From Flabesymbios commensalis (lineage: Eukaryota; Annelida; Polychaeta; Terebellida; Flabelligeridae), in the NCBI GenBank assembly GCA_964017125.1, contig CAXHKU010000896.1:124001-188000 (forward strand): DNA of 64,000 nt. The letters run 5' to 3'. Under the pieces are notes generated by a model. The model saw only the letters and a program-made list of their open reading frames with translations. It was not told where the DNA came from and ran no database searches. Shown one piece after another: positions 1 to 11,880 of this stretch (its first letter is position 1; each line of letters starts with the position of its first letter). The position numbers were made by a program, and so were the translations under genes.

Positions 1-212
1 GGGTCCCTATCTATACAGCTCTCTTGTAGTGTTGTTGATTCAGTTGTACCAGTTTCGAATCTGGTTACGACCGATATCTTTCCTTGGTGCACACTGATGC
101 AGTGACTCAAACTGTTCATGGGATAATGACAACAATACAAATATTTATTAGTTGTGAATAATACAAAGCCCCCAAATGTCAATATATTATTGGTATCTGT
201 ATCTTATTCTAG

Positions 213-387
213 ATTCTCCGTCACTGTCTGTGAGTCTCACCATTGTAAACATGAACTACAGCACAGACCTTGCGGACACATCGTCAGAAGCTTTCCGTAA
301 TCTGCAGACACAAGTATGTGATGTGGTGGATACGATATACACAGATAAACCTGATAAATATAAAGATTGTAGGATCATTAAGGCAGA
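213..387 (+). CDS. SEA domain exon, first half (exon A)
   Basis: This exon encodes the N-terminal half of a SEA domain, an extracellular module usually set near a membrane segment or beside EGF repeats. The frame reads S-L-S-V-S-L-T-I-V-N-M-N, then a segment with S-S-E-A-F-R-N-L and a helix ending in Y-K-D-C, as in SEA domains. The acceptor is TTATTCTAG before 213 and the donor is GTGAGT at 388. It starts in phase 1 and ends in phase 2, and the split codon is completed by the first base of the exon at 904. Earlier exons lie outside the window. Family and exon limits are inferred from sequence alone. Confidence 0.72.
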
Positions 388-903
388 GTGAGTATAAAAT
401 ACAGACAAGCATGATATATATAATGATTGTTAGACTATTAAGGCAAAGTGAATATGAATTATGTACAGACAACACCGATAAACATAAAACAATAATAATA
501 TATATATAACAAACAAAAAAGATAAATATAGATATTGTAGGATCGTTGATGCAGATTATGTATTAGATATACACAGACGTACCTGATTGTAGGTTGTATA
601 GGTTCAATAGCGTATGTACAGATAAACTTGACAAACTTGATAAATATAAAGACTGTAGGATCATTTATACAGAGTGAGTATTACATATATACTAACAAAA
701 CTGATCAATATAAAGACAATAATATGATCATAAAAGCAAAATGAGCATGCTATATATATACAGAAAAAAATGAAAAACATAAAGAGTGCAAGATCTAATT
801 AAGACTGTGGGGTCACCAAAACATAGTGAATATAGGATTCATAATGATACACCTATGTATTAGTGGTAACATATCTTATATTAGATACTTTGTTTTACAC
901 CAG

Positions 904-1061
904 GCCTGGCAGTGTGATTGTCACTTTTATTATACGTTACGTGGATGGGACTAATAACACTGAGGTTACACAGCTGAGCGTGGTATTTAATAACGGATTA
1001 AAACATTTCAACCAATCTAATCTACAAATTGATATGGTAAACCTGGACATATCTATTGACG
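904..1061 (+). CDS. SEA domain exon, second half (exon B)
   Basis: This exon completes the SEA domain. It opens with P-G-S-V-I-V-T-F, which matches the G-S-V-V-V autoproteolysis site of SEA domains; in characterised members the chain is cut between G and S and the halves stay associated. N-N-T-E and N-Q-S are possible N-glycosylation sites. The acceptor is TTTTACACCAG and the donor GTGAGTAC at 1062. It enters in phase 2 and leaves in phase 1, the phase used by every EGF exon downstream. Confidence 0.78.
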
Positions 1062-1546
1062 GTGAGTACAGCTTAATTGTTATAATCATACACTCCTATT
1101 AGCAAGAATACCAATTTTAGGTGTATTTTCTCGCTCAGGGTGGTAAAAATAGAGCACTCTTCATCCAGTGTATAATGTGATCACCAGAAAACGTATTCAT
1201 CGGATGGGTGAGGTTTTCTCATAGCACTTGACATAGTGTCTCGCTACGGCGACCCACAACGTCGATATAGTAATAAAACAATAACATGACAATTACAGAA
1301 AAATCAGTCAAATCAGTCAGCTTGAAATATCGCGATTTTAAAATGGGACATGTCATTTGAATATGGAGGATGTTTAACACACATTTTTTATTCATATTGT
1401 ATAAATTAAAGGTGATAAAAGTGTTTCTATCTAACTCCCACCATTATGACATTATATCTTCAGGTGTAATATTAAATCCAAACATTTTACACGAATTCAT
1501 ACCACGCACTTTACAATTTTAAAGATTGTATTTCTTATACATGCAG

Positions 1547-1663
1547 GAAGTGGATGTGAAGTGATGTCATGTGGTGCTCACAGCGCATGCGTGGAGTCTG
1601 GAGGGCAGGCTCGATGTCAGTGTGAGAAGGGGTATAGATCAGTATCACTGACAGAATGTACAA
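1547..1663 (+). CDS. EGF-like domain exon (exon C)
   Basis: This is the first EGF-like domain after the SEA module, with six cysteines in the order C-x4-C-x5-C-x8-C-x-C-x12-C. It lacks the D-x-D-E-C start and the aromatic residue of the hydroxylation motif, so calcium binding is not expected. The acceptor is ATACATGCAG and the donor GTAAGACA. Both flanking introns are phase 1 and the length is 117 nt. A tandem array built from its 3' end and donor follows directly. Confidence 0.85.
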
Positions 1664-2085
1664 GTAAGACATACAGAATAACATGATTAATGTCAGTGTG
1701 AGGACAGTACAGATCTGTATCACTGACAGAGTGTAGAAGTAAGACATACATATTAGCATGAATAATGTTAGTAAGATATACAGATTTACATAATTATTGT
1801 CAGTGTGAAGAGGGTACAGATCTGTATTACTGACAGAGTGTACAAGTAAGACATACAGATTAACATGATTAATGTTAGTAAGACATACATATTTACATAA
1901 TTATTGTCAGTGTGAAGAGGGTACAGATCTGTATCACTGACAGAGTGTACAAGTAAGACATACAGATTAACATGATTAATGTTAGCAAGACATACAGATT
2001 ACCATGATTATTGTCAGTGTGAGGAGGGGTACAGATCTGTATCACTGACAAAGTGTACAAGTAAGACATACAGATTAACATGATT
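1664..2085 (+). repeat. Donor-junction array after exon C
   Basis: About five degenerate units of roughly 75-110 bp repeat the last part of exon C (CAGTGTGA, ACAGATCTGTATCACTGACA, GTGTACAAG) followed by its donor GTAAGACATACAGATTA. Each complete unit therefore carries a copy of the exon end plus a GTAAGA decoy donor. Confidence 0.85.
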
Positions 2086-2094
2086 AATAAGAAT

Positions 2095-2610
2095 TAGTCA
2101 GGCAAAAATCATAACAAAAATAGGTGATTTTATTTTGGCTTCTTAATATGACCATATGATGTAAACATGTCCATAGACTAGAACTGCAAAAGTTTAATTT
2201 TTTTGTGCTGCGCATGTACCAGTTAAGCTAGATATAGAGACGAAATTCCTGTATTTCTTATTTTGGACATGCATGTCCGAAATAAGAAATTGGACATACA
2301 GAATAAAGCAACACAATCTTGCCAAAATCATCATTTTTATTTTGACTCCTTGCTATGTTCTTACATTCTTACGTTTTTAACATGTTTAATATGTCCATAA
2401 ACTAGAATTGTGTAGGCCTAAGTCTTGTAAATTTTGGGTTGCGCATTTACCAGTATTAAAAGTAATAAGAATGAGATTTAATTTGATACATCGATATTCA
2501 AAAATGTAAAAACTTTCGCAATTTTAGTCTATGGACATTTTGAAAACTTGAGAGCATATCAAGGAGCCAAAATAAAAAAAGATTTTGACCTGATTGTGTC
2601 GGTATAACAT
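2095..2610. mobile_element. Unclassified inverted-repeat element
   Basis: A stretch with TTTTATTTTGGCTTCTT and TGTCCATAGACTAGAA occurs at 2125-2190, again at 2335-2410 in the same direction, and in reverse complement at 2523-2600. The outer ends read TCAGGCAAAA and TTTTGACCTGA. A near-perfect 36-bp palindrome centred on CATGCATG sits at 2254-2289. It looks like a small non-autonomous element with inverted ends and an internal duplication; the family is not recognised. Confidence 0.45.
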
Positions 2611-2849
2611 GATTAATGCAAACAACAGTCGTCCCCTTAAACATATTTTATAATTATTAAGCGCTCCTGCTGATTTGTCTCTGTGTATTTTCCAGTCATA
2701 GTCATGGGTGGCCTCCATGCTAGCGACCTTGTGGTCTTAATGGAGGTCTCCCAAACCACCCTGTAAATTTTATTTAACTCATCTTTCATTTACTAATTTT
2801 TTATGGTTGAATAAACACTTCTTCTTCTTCTTCTTCTTCTTTTTTCCAG

Positions 2850-2972
2850 TCATAGATAAGTGTATTGGCACGGATTGTATGGGTGGTCAGTGTGTCAATC
2901 TCCCACCAGATGGCTACACGTGTGACTGTGCTGACGGCTATTATCTGTATTCAGGCAACACCACATGTCTGG
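2850..2972 (+). CDS. EGF-like domain exon (exon D)
   Basis: Encodes a six-cysteine EGF-like domain beginning I-I-D-K-C, with C-V-N-L-P-P-D-G-Y-T-C-D-C around cysteines 3-5. The N/Y positions fit the beta-hydroxylation motif, but D-K-C replaces D-E-C, so it is an atypical calcium-binding member. The acceptor is a (TTC)n tract followed by TTTTTTCCAG; the donor is G|GTGAGTCTAAAT. Phase 1 on both sides, 123 nt. A near copy of its acceptor region (TTTTCCAGTCATAG) lies at about 2690-2703 without the exon. Confidence 0.88.
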
Positions 2973-4640
2973 GTGAGTCTAAATCAAGTGTCACTAACAC
3001 CACGTGCCTGGGTGAGTCTAAATGAAGTGTCACTTAACACCACATATATGGGTGAGTCTAAATCAAGTGGCACTTAACACCACGTGTCTGGGTGAGTCTA
3101 AATTAAGTGGCACTTAACACCATGTATCTGGGTGAGTCTAAATCAAGTGTCACTAACACCACGTGCCTGGGTGAGTCTAAATCAAGTCTCACTTAACACC
3201 ACGTGCCTGGGTGAGTCTAAATCAAGTGTCACTTAACACCACGTGCCTGGCTGAGTCTAAATCAAGCCTCACTTAACACCACGTGTCTGGGTGAGTCATA
3301 AACAAGTGTCACTTAACATCACGTGTCTGGTAGAGTTTAAATCAAGTGGCACTTAACACCACGTGACTGGGTGAGTCTAAATCAAGTGTCACTTAACACC
3401 ACGTGACTGGGTGAGTCTAAATCAAGTGTCACTTAACACCACATGTCTGAGTGAGTCATAATCAAGTGACACTTAACACCACGTGTCTGGGAGAGTCTAA
3501 ATCAAGTGGCACTCAACACCACGTGTCTGGGAGAGTTTAAATCAAGTGGCACTTGACACCACGTGTCTGGGAGGGTCTAAATCAAGTGGCACTTAACACC
3601 ACGTGTCTGGGAGAGTCTAAATCAAGTGACACTTAACACCACGTGACTGAGTGAAACTAAATCAAGTGGCACTTAACACCACGTGTCTGGGGGAGTCTAA
3701 ATCAAGTGGCACTTAACACCACGTGTCTGAGAGGGTCTAAATCAAGTGGCACTTAACACCACGTGTCTGGGAGAGTCTAAATCAAGTGGCACTTAACACC
3801 ACGTGTCTGGGAGAGTCTAAACCAAGTGGTACTTAACACCACGTGTCTGGGAGAGTCTAAATAAAGTGTCAGTTAACACCACGTGACTGGGTGAAACTAA
3901 ATCAAGTGGCACTTAACACCACGTGTCTGGGGGGGGTCTAAATCAAGTGGCACATAACACCACGTGACTGGGTGAGTCGAAATCAAGTGGCACTTAACAC
4001 CACGTGTCTGGGTGAGTCTAAATCAAGTGGCACTTGACACCACGTGTCTGGGAGAGTCTAAATCAAGTGTCACCTTAACATCACGTGTCTGGGTGAGTCT
4101 TAATCAAGTGGCACTTAACACCACGTGTCTGGGAGAGTCTAAATCAAGTGGCACTTTAACACCACGTGTCTGGGTGAGTCTTAATCAAGTGGCATTTCAC
4201 GCCACGTGTCTGGGTGAGTCAAAATCAAGTGGCACTTAACACCACGTGTCTGGGAGAGTCTAAATCAAGTGTCACCTTAACACCACGTGTCTGGGTGAGT
4301 CTTACTCAAGTGGCACTTCACACCACGTGTCTGGGTGAGTCTAAATCAAGTGGCACTTAACACCACGTGTCTGGGTGAGTCTTAATCAAGTGGCACTTCA
4401 CACCACATATATGAGTGAGTCTAAATCAAGTGGCACTTAACACCACATGTCTGGGAAAGTCTAAATCAAGTGGCACTTAACACTACGTGTCTGGGAGAGT
4501 CTAAATCAAGTGGCACTTGACACCACGTGGCTTGGTGAGTCTAAATCAAGTGGCACTTAACACCACGTGTCTGGGAGAGTCTAAATCAAGTGGCACTTGA
4601 CACCACGTGTCTGGGTGAGTCTAAATCAAATGGCACCTTA
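2973..4640 (+). repeat. 41-bp donor-junction minisatellite after exon D
   Basis: About 40 copies of a 41-42 bp unit start from the exon D donor. The unit consists of the last bases of the exon (ACCACGTGTCTGG), the donor GTGAGTCTAAATCAAGTG and GCACTTAAC. Some units keep GTGAGT; others have GAGAGT and would not work as donors. Most units contain the E-box palindrome CACGTG. The unit length is not a multiple of three and the units contain TAA, so use of a distal donor would usually break the frame. Confidence 0.95.
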
Positions 4641-4885
4641 ACCATTAAAACGCTGAAATATTTGTGTATAAACTACGGAGACAAAAGTGTGTTTTTTCAG
4701 TTTGAAATCATTATAAACGTCTTAGTTAACTCTTTCCGATTCATTTGAATACCTATGTTGTGGGTCTACGACCATTAGAAATATGTTAGTTTTTCAGTGC
4801 GGGGATCGTCTTTATACGTCATAATCTGACGTCTACAGACGTCATATTATGACGTATAAAAACGGTCCCGTGCTGTAAGGGTTAA
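4638..4885 (+). mobile_element. TTAA hairpin MITE, family A
   Basis: Runs from TTAACCATTAAAACGCTGAA to GTGCTGTAAGGGTTAA with TTAA at both ends. The last third is a long palindrome whose centre carries TGACGTCTACAGACGTCA. TTAA flanks and CCCTTA-type ends fit a piggyBac-like non-autonomous element; the family is assigned by comparing copies within this window. Confidence 0.7.
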
Positions 4886-5640
4886 TACTACTTTAATCCA
4901 GGTTCAACTACAATGTTTTTGCTTGGTCGTCGTCATGTTGTCATAATTGATGAAATTTTACCATTTTATATTCTTAAATTATGTGTTTCTATTTTTCATT
5001 CATGTAAAGTATATATTTATATTCGTAAAAAAATAATATGTTTCAAAATTAAATTATTTGGGTATCTGATCATCTTTCACAAACAATTTTATCAAGACCT
5101 ATTATGAAATTAATCATGCAACTCTTTAAACAGTATATGACAACATTTTTAAATATGTCTCCCATTCCAAATCATCTTCATCCACTAGCTGTAAGACGCG
5201 ACTTGTGACGACCAATTCACGGCCTGTAGTGAATACAGATTTCTGGCTTGAAAGGGTAAATCGGTGGCGGATCCCCCTTTTCCAAAATTAATTTGCCTCA
5301 GCATCGATACAATTTGCCGAACTATCGGTATTTGACACTCTAAGTTTAGGCACTGGCTGCACTAAAATCGATTGACCGAAGTCGAAATTATTTCATGTTG
5401 GATTCGCTGACATAACTATGTTCAATTTATCTCATATATTTTTCATCCATTTGAAGCTGGAATTGCTGACCAGCTGACGCAATTTCCAGCTTCAGATGAC
5501 GAAAAATATTTTTCTATTTGTGAAGAATAGACACATGCAAAATTGAATAAGTTCATTAACTGATCATTTCCCACAAAAGGTTTTATAAATTTGTTTAGTG
5601 ATATTTTATTTAAAAACGTATAAAAGCCCATATGCGGTAA
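4886..5640. other. Intron sequence with decayed hairpin elements
   Basis: AT-rich intron without a supported gene. It holds remnants of hairpin family C: CATCCACTAGCTGTAAGACGCG near 5177, and a clear inverted repeat GAAGCTGGAATTGC / GCAATTTCCAGCTTC at about 5452-5492, followed by GATGACGAAAAAT. Confidence 0.5.
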
Positions 5641-5644
5641 GGTA

Positions 5645-6215
5645 TATATGACCATATACTGTAACACAAACACATTAATATGCAGGCCCCTATGCGCTAC
5701 TATACAAACGCCCTTATACGTCGACTTGCATAGGCCCCTATACTGTAACGTATATAGGCCCCTATGCGGTAACGTATATTGGCCCTCTACGGTAAAGTAC
5801 ATAGGCCTCTATACGGTAACGTACATAGACCCCTGTACGGTAACGTCTATAGGGCCTTATACGGTAAGGCCCCTATATGGTAATGTATATAGGCCCATAC
5901 ACGGTAACGTATATTGGCCCATATGTGGTAACGTATATTGGCCCCTTCGCGGTAACGTATATAGGCCCCTATATGGTGGTATACATAGGCCCCCATGCGG
6001 TAACGTATGTTGTCCCCTATGCGGTAACGTATATTGGCCCCTATGCGGTAACGCATAAGCCCCTATACTGGGATATACATAGGTCCCTATATGGTAAAGT
6101 ACATATGACTCTAAGGTAACGTATATAGGCCCCTTTGCGGTAACGTATATATGCCAATGTGCGGTAACGTATATAGGCCCATATGCGGTAACCTATATAG
6201 GCCCCTATACGGTTC
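5645..6215 (+). repeat. 24-bp minisatellite
   Basis: About 22 copies of a unit close to GGCCCCTATGCGGTAACG plus TATATA. The open frames that run through it on both strands (for example 5648-6058) are a by-product of the 24-bp unit length and are not genes. Confidence 0.92.
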
Positions 6216-6771
6216 CAGCACGATAAGAATGCCTCTAGTCATACGTGCTGAGAGACTGCACCATTTACATCTATTATATATCACGGAACTACATTTGATA
6301 TAAGCATATTTATTTCATGAGGATTGTACAATGGCTGAAGCTAATACAATCACCACACGCTCGTCAGTAGGGCTGATCAGTGCATAGTAACACTACATTA
6401 AAAGGGTACAAAATGTGCAGTTGAATTATGCATGAACAGTAGTATATCGGCATGCAATTTATGTAATACAAATATTAATCAGTAAAATAAAATTAAGACT
6501 GCATAAAAATAATAAAGCTGATACACCAATCATTATGAAGTGTCCTTATATAGTCAATACAATTATTTATATCAAATCTGAACTACATGAACTAGATTTG
6601 TTGACTTTACGGAGTTTCAAGCCTCATATCGATGAGAAATATTGTTGTTTTGAAAACATATGTGTCTATAAGTAATAAAGAAATAATAATACTCTAAGCA
6701 TCTGGTGATCTAAATTACACGGATATGGGTTAGACTGTGATATATTCGGCAGTAAAACATCCAAGGTTAAA
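6216..6771. other. Intron without recognised content
   Basis: AT-rich sequence. I see no exon, repeat family member or RNA gene in it. Confidence 0.5.
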
Positions 6772-6983
6772 GGTGACCTATCACGCCGTATATAGTATGA
6801 ATAATTTTGTGACAAATAAATCAAAGTTGCTACAAGATGGGGCATACGTGTTTCCTTATATGGGGGTGATTGGCTATCATGTGACCCTCTCAGAGGGTCA
6901 CATGATAGAGAGGGTCACATGATAGCCAATTACCCCATATAAGGACATAATTATTCATACCATATAAGGGGTGATAGATCACC
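6772..6983. mobile_element. Terminal-inverted-repeat MITE, family D
   Basis: The ends are GGTGACCTATCACGCCGTAT and, reverse-complemented, GGTGATCTATCACCCCTTAT, continuing into TATGAATAA for about 33 bp of terminal inverted repeat. Inside is a second palindrome built on GGCTATCATGTGACCCTC. The left half recurs at 7671-7771. Confidence 0.75.
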
Positions 6984-7002
6984 ATTAAATCAAATACATG
7001 TA

Positions 7003-7240
7003 TATCCCTTACAACGCTGAATTATTTTCTACAAACCAAAGGTGTTGTTTTTTAATTTGAAATAATAATAAATGTCTTAGTTAGCTCTTTCTTATTCATT
7101 TGAATGCCTATGTTATAGGTCTATGGCCTTCATAAATATTTTTTTTTTACAGTGCGGGGATCGATTTTAGACGTCAGAATCTGGCGTCTACAGACGTCAG
7201 ATTCTGACGACTAAAGTCGATCCCCGCACTGTAAGGGGTA
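7003..7240 (+). mobile_element. TTAA-type hairpin MITE, family A
   Basis: Begins CCCTTACAACGCTGAATT, contains GTCTTAGTTAGCTCTTTC, and ends in a long palindrome around GACGTCAGATTCTGACG and GCACTGTAAGGGG. Same family as 4638-4885 and 15660-15903. Confidence 0.75.
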
Positions 7241-7332
7241 TACTCAGTAGAAGAGCTGAGACGGCGAGCAAGGTGAGGAGAGAACAGAAATAAAATACAG
7301 CTTTAGTCAGCCTAGAAACCCACCTTTAACTC

Positions 7333-7580
7333 TTAACCCTTTAACCGCCGGTGTCGCATATATTCGGGTTTTCATTTTTTACTACCACATTAAGTACCAC
7401 CTTTTAAACATGTGACAAAGATAAAATGAGACATCAATCAGCAATATTTGAGAGCAGTTGACCTCCATTTTGCCAAATCTGAATAATTTTCACTCACTTG
7501 AAGTTGTGGATCGCGTCAGCGAGACACAACTTCAAGTGGGTGAAAATTCAGATGGAATAATTTGACGGTTAAAGGGTTAA
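7333..7580 (+). mobile_element. TTAA hairpin MITE, family B
   Basis: Bounded by TTAACCCTTTAACCGCC and GACGGTTAAAGGGTTAA, so TTAA is present on both sides and the ends are inverted. It carries an internal hairpin, ACTTGAAGTTGTG / CACAACTTCAAGTG, spaced by GATCGCGTCAGCGAGA. A second full copy is at 16401-16639. Confidence 0.75.
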
Positions 7581-7993
7581 ACATGTTGAAGAGCTGACAT
7601 ATTTTTCTATTAACCATGGAGATCAAAGGGTTTTCTTCAATTTGAAATCATCGTAAATGTCTCTTTTTCTTCACGCCGTATATAGTATGAATAATTTTGT
7701 GACAAATAAATCAAAGTTGCTACAAGATGAGGCATACGTGTTTCCTTATATGGGGGTGATTGGCTATCATGTATAGTAAGGAGTATTTTTTTAATAAATA
7801 TTTCGAAACTGATTTCTCATGAAATAAATAATTGTGTATAGCTATAGCTTTTTCTGCTTCGTTTGAATACATCTATGTTTTAGATCTGCGGCCAATTAGA
7901 AATATGTTTACGTTGACAGTGCGGTGATCGTCTTTAGACGTCAGAATATGGCGTTTAGCGTCTGAAGTCGATCCTCGCGCTGTAAAGGTTAAT
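7577..7993 (+). mobile_element. Family A MITE interrupted by a family D fragment
   Basis: Family A sequence runs from TTAAACATGTTGAAGAGCTG to about 7668, is broken by the left half of MITE D (7671-7771) and further sequence, and resumes at about 7847 with TTTCTGCTTCGTTTGAATAC, ending CGCGCTGTAAAGGTTAAT. This is a nested insertion. The foldback element at 7991-11880 starts at its right edge. Confidence 0.65.
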
Positions 7994-10900
7994 AGTGGGC
8001 GCTCTTAAGTCAATAATTATAAGATGAAGTGTGCACTTCTGGATAAAATTGTGAATTTAGGCACACAGATAGTTAAGATCTTCCTGTACAGGAAATTTGA
8101 TGGAAGCAAGTTGGTACGTCTAGTTTTTGGCCGCCATCTCGGTTTTTTAAAATGGCCGCCACTTGGGACCTATATTCAGCAATATTTCGAAAGACACTTA
8201 GAGAGCTCATCACAAGCTTATTTTTTCATGAAAGAACCCTAGATGTATCTAGATTAACATGGTAAACGTTCTAGAAAATCCTTCCCAAGCACTCTGACAT
8301 ATTCAATTATTGGCGTCCAAGATGGCCGCCAGCATATAGTCATATTTGATAAATAGCGTAAAATGCTCGATTTTAGCTGAATTTTCTTTTGTAATACACC
8401 ATTTCAAATAGTTTCATCCCAAGAGGCTTTTTAGCGAACGCCCCTGTAATCCCTATTGGGAAAACATTATTATTTTTAATCAAATAATTAAGTATTAATG
8501 GTGATGTATATTAGTGTCAGTAATACTATATTAAAGGCATATTAAAGGCATGCTTATATTGGTCACTTAATTTTTATTTTTATTTATTCAAGATGGCGTC
8601 CATCAGATGCTGCCAGTGTATGGGCAGATTTAAGAAATTGTGTAAATTCTTGGATTTTATATCAATTTTCTTTTGTAATACATCATTTCAACTATTTTCA
8701 TGGTCTGTGAGTCTATCTAAATTATTCTCAATCAACGTTAAGCAATATTTAGCACCTTAAGATGAGCGTTTTCAGTTAGCGACATAGCGCTATACCAAAA
8801 TGTAGTTGGTGAACCACTTAGCCAGCTGTTTTTCGGGTGTGAGACTGATTTATGTTTTTTGCGTAAATTGATAGATTTTAGCTCAATTTTTTTAATGGAC
8901 CATTTCAAATAGTTTCGTGATCAGTAAATCTGTGTAGACTACCCCATCGATTTTGAAAAATATATTTAGCCCTTTTATCCCAAGAGGCTTTTCAGCTAGC
9001 GCCTCTGTACTCTCTATTGGGGCAACTTTATTATTTATAGTCAATTAATTCCGTATTAATGGTGATGTATTGGTGGCACTAATATAGTTATAGTGAACTC
9101 ACACTTATTGGTCAATTAATTTGTATTTTTAATTATTCAAAATGGCGTCCAAGATGGCTGCCAGTGTACGGGCAGATTTAAGAATTTGTGCAAATACGTC
9201 ATTTCAACTAGTTTTATGGTCTGTGAGCTCATCTAAACTACTTTCCGACAATGTTGACCAATAATTAACACCTGAACATGATAGTTTTCATCAGGCGACA
9301 AAATACATCTAAAATGCAATTGGTGGACCAATTGGCAAATAAACTGTTTCAGCTGTTTTCCAGGTGTGAAACTGATTTGTGTTGGACAGATCATTTGATG
9401 ATATACTGCATGTAAGTGTGATGTTCTGATTGAACCACTTATTGTCAGTGTACCCCCCTGATAATAATGTTACCATACACATACTGGATTACAAACATTA
9501 TCAATGATACATGTAACTTAAACGAATATACAGGTGTTTTAATGCATGCACTGGTATGTCGACGTCGATCAATAGCCGCTGGAAAGGTGGTGTATTTATA
9601 ATAACAATGTATATAAGGCTCTTGTGTGAAATCTACTTTAGAGACGAGTCCCAATTGTTACAGGGCTGCATGCTAATTTATTTTTAAATCGGAAAATCAT
9701 TTTGTATTTCTATCCTGCTATGTTGTCAGACGATCCAATGGGACACACTCAATCTACAAACGACAAACAAAGTTCTCTGAAGCCTTCACAACGAGTTATG
9801 GGGTATTTTAACATGTTTCATGTATTGAGCATAGCGCTGAACATACACCGAGAGCTTGAATGAAAATAAAAGGTTTTCTAAAGCAGCTGCTTCTGCCAAT
9901 CAAGCTTAGAACTGACTCTGTTGTGTATCCAGACTGTTGTGTGAATACTCGTATATGGCATGATGCTACCGCCACTATTTTTTCTCCTGTACTGTTAGAC
10001 GAGTTGGAATTGTTGATACCACATCGATGGTCTTTATCATAACCTTCTCCAGCCTCAAAAAGATTTAAGAATTATCGGCAACGGCGTCTTGTGGTGCAGC
10101 TGACAAATAGAGAAAAGATGTGCTTATTAACAACGTTCATATTCCATCTGTGAAAACTGGCTGGCCGCGATGGTACACCTGGAGTTACTGGATTGTACCA
10201 AATTTAGGTAACGATTAAATTATAGAAACCCCCAAACAGCACATCTAGAGATCCTGCGAATCATTGTACAACATTTGGTCCACCAAACCAATAGTTTCAA
10301 AGTTATGGCCCGGAAAAGAGCGCAACATTAAACTGGGTCAAAGTACCATACTGAAAGTAGACTATGTCAGTACAGTGGCTCAAAAAGGTACATCTAGAGT
10401 CCATGAGGATCATTTGCACTAAATTGGGTATCAAGGACCTTTGTCACACATCTAGGACCTTTGTCACACAATATCCCTATAGGCACTGTCATTATAGCTA
10501 AACAAACCACCTGTCCAGAAGCAATTGATTTTCATTGACATAGCAGTGCATGCATTAAAGCACATGTATATGTGTAAGTTACATGTGTCGCTGATAATGT
10601 TTGTGATCAAGTATTTGTATGGTGACATTATTACCAGGGGGATGCATTCAAATATTTTCATTCAGACAAAGATTATACTCGCTCTCCCCCAAACAAAGAC
10701 TGTAGGCAAGCAGTGGCATATCACCTCCACGCAATCACATGTCACTTACATGCAATATATCTTCAAATGATCTTTCCAAACTTCACTAAGCCAGCGATCT
10801 GAACAGAATGTGATCAACAGAGGAAGGTTTTGGTTAGTAGGCCTATGTCATACTCACTCTCATTAGTCCTCAACACATTATTGACTATATGACCAAACAT

Positions 10901-11880
10901 CTTCAATATTAACTAGTTATTAATAATTACAGGGATAACGTATCCACCAAAGATACTGTGGCATGTAAAAAAACATAATTCAGTTCCACACCCGAAAACC
11001 AGCTGGACAGGTTTAAGGGCTAAGTGGCTCACCAACTACATTTTGGATGTTTTATGTCGTCAATTGAAAACCCTCATGTTAAGGTGCTAAATATTGCTTA
11101 ACATTGTCCGGGAGTAGTTTAGATAGACTCACAGACTATAAAACTAGTTTAAAATGATGTATTACTTAAGAAAATTTATAAAAAATTGAAAAATTTACAC
11201 AATTTCTCAAATCTGCCATTATACTGACAGCCATCTTGGACGCCATCTTGAATAACTAAAAATACAAATTAATTAACCAATAAGCGTGCTTTTAATAAAA
11301 AAAATTAGCTATATATTACTGAAACCAAATTGAATACCTAATTAATTGATTATATATAATAATGTTTTCCCAATAGAGGTTACAGCTAAAAAGGCCTCTT
11401 GGGATTAAAGGTTTAAATATGTTTTCAAATTTTCTGGGGGTAGTCTATATAGCTTTACTGACCACGAAACTATTTGACATTTTGTATTACAAAAGAAAAT
11501 CAAGCTAAAATCAATCATTTTACGTTATTTATTAAATATGACTATTCGCTGGCGGCCATCTTGGACGCCATCTTGAATATATCAGAGTGCTTGGGGAGGA
11601 TTTTCTAGAACGTTTACTATGTTAATCTACATACATCTAGGGTTCTTTCATAAAAATATCAGCTTTTTACGAGCTCTCTAATTGTCTTCCTTTATGAAAT
11701 ATTGCTGAATATAGGTCCCAAGTGGCGGCCATTTGTAAAAACGAGATGGCGGCCAAAATGTGGACGTACCAATTTGCTTCTATCAAAATTCATGTAGAGC
11801 GATATCTTAACTATTTGTGTGCCAAAATTCACACTTTTATCCAAAAGTGCACACCCAATTACCTAAGAGCCCCCACTATA
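7991..11880. mobile_element. Foldback element with very long inverted arms
   Basis: The left arm (about 7991-9554) and right arm (about 10543-11880) are inverted copies of each other. Outer ends read ATAGTGGGCGCTCTTAA and, reverse-complemented, ATAGTGGGGGCTCTTAG; the inner edges match at TTTAATGCATGCACTG. The arms contain repeated ATGGCGGCC/GGCCGCCAT blocks, and the left arm has an internal direct duplication (about 8590-8760 and 9145-9300). The unique core at 9555-10542 has only a 60-codon open frame (9860-10042) that I do not recognise. No transposase is seen, so it would be non-autonomous. Arm divergence suggests an old insertion. Confidence 0.8.

Noticed and set aside
5648-6058. 136-codon open frame in a minisatellite
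   Set aside because: The unit length is a multiple of three, so the frame stays open on both strands by default; the translation is only repeats of the 24-bp unit.
9860-10042. 60-codon open frame in the foldback core as a transposase
   Set aside because: Too short and without catalytic motifs; no claim is made.
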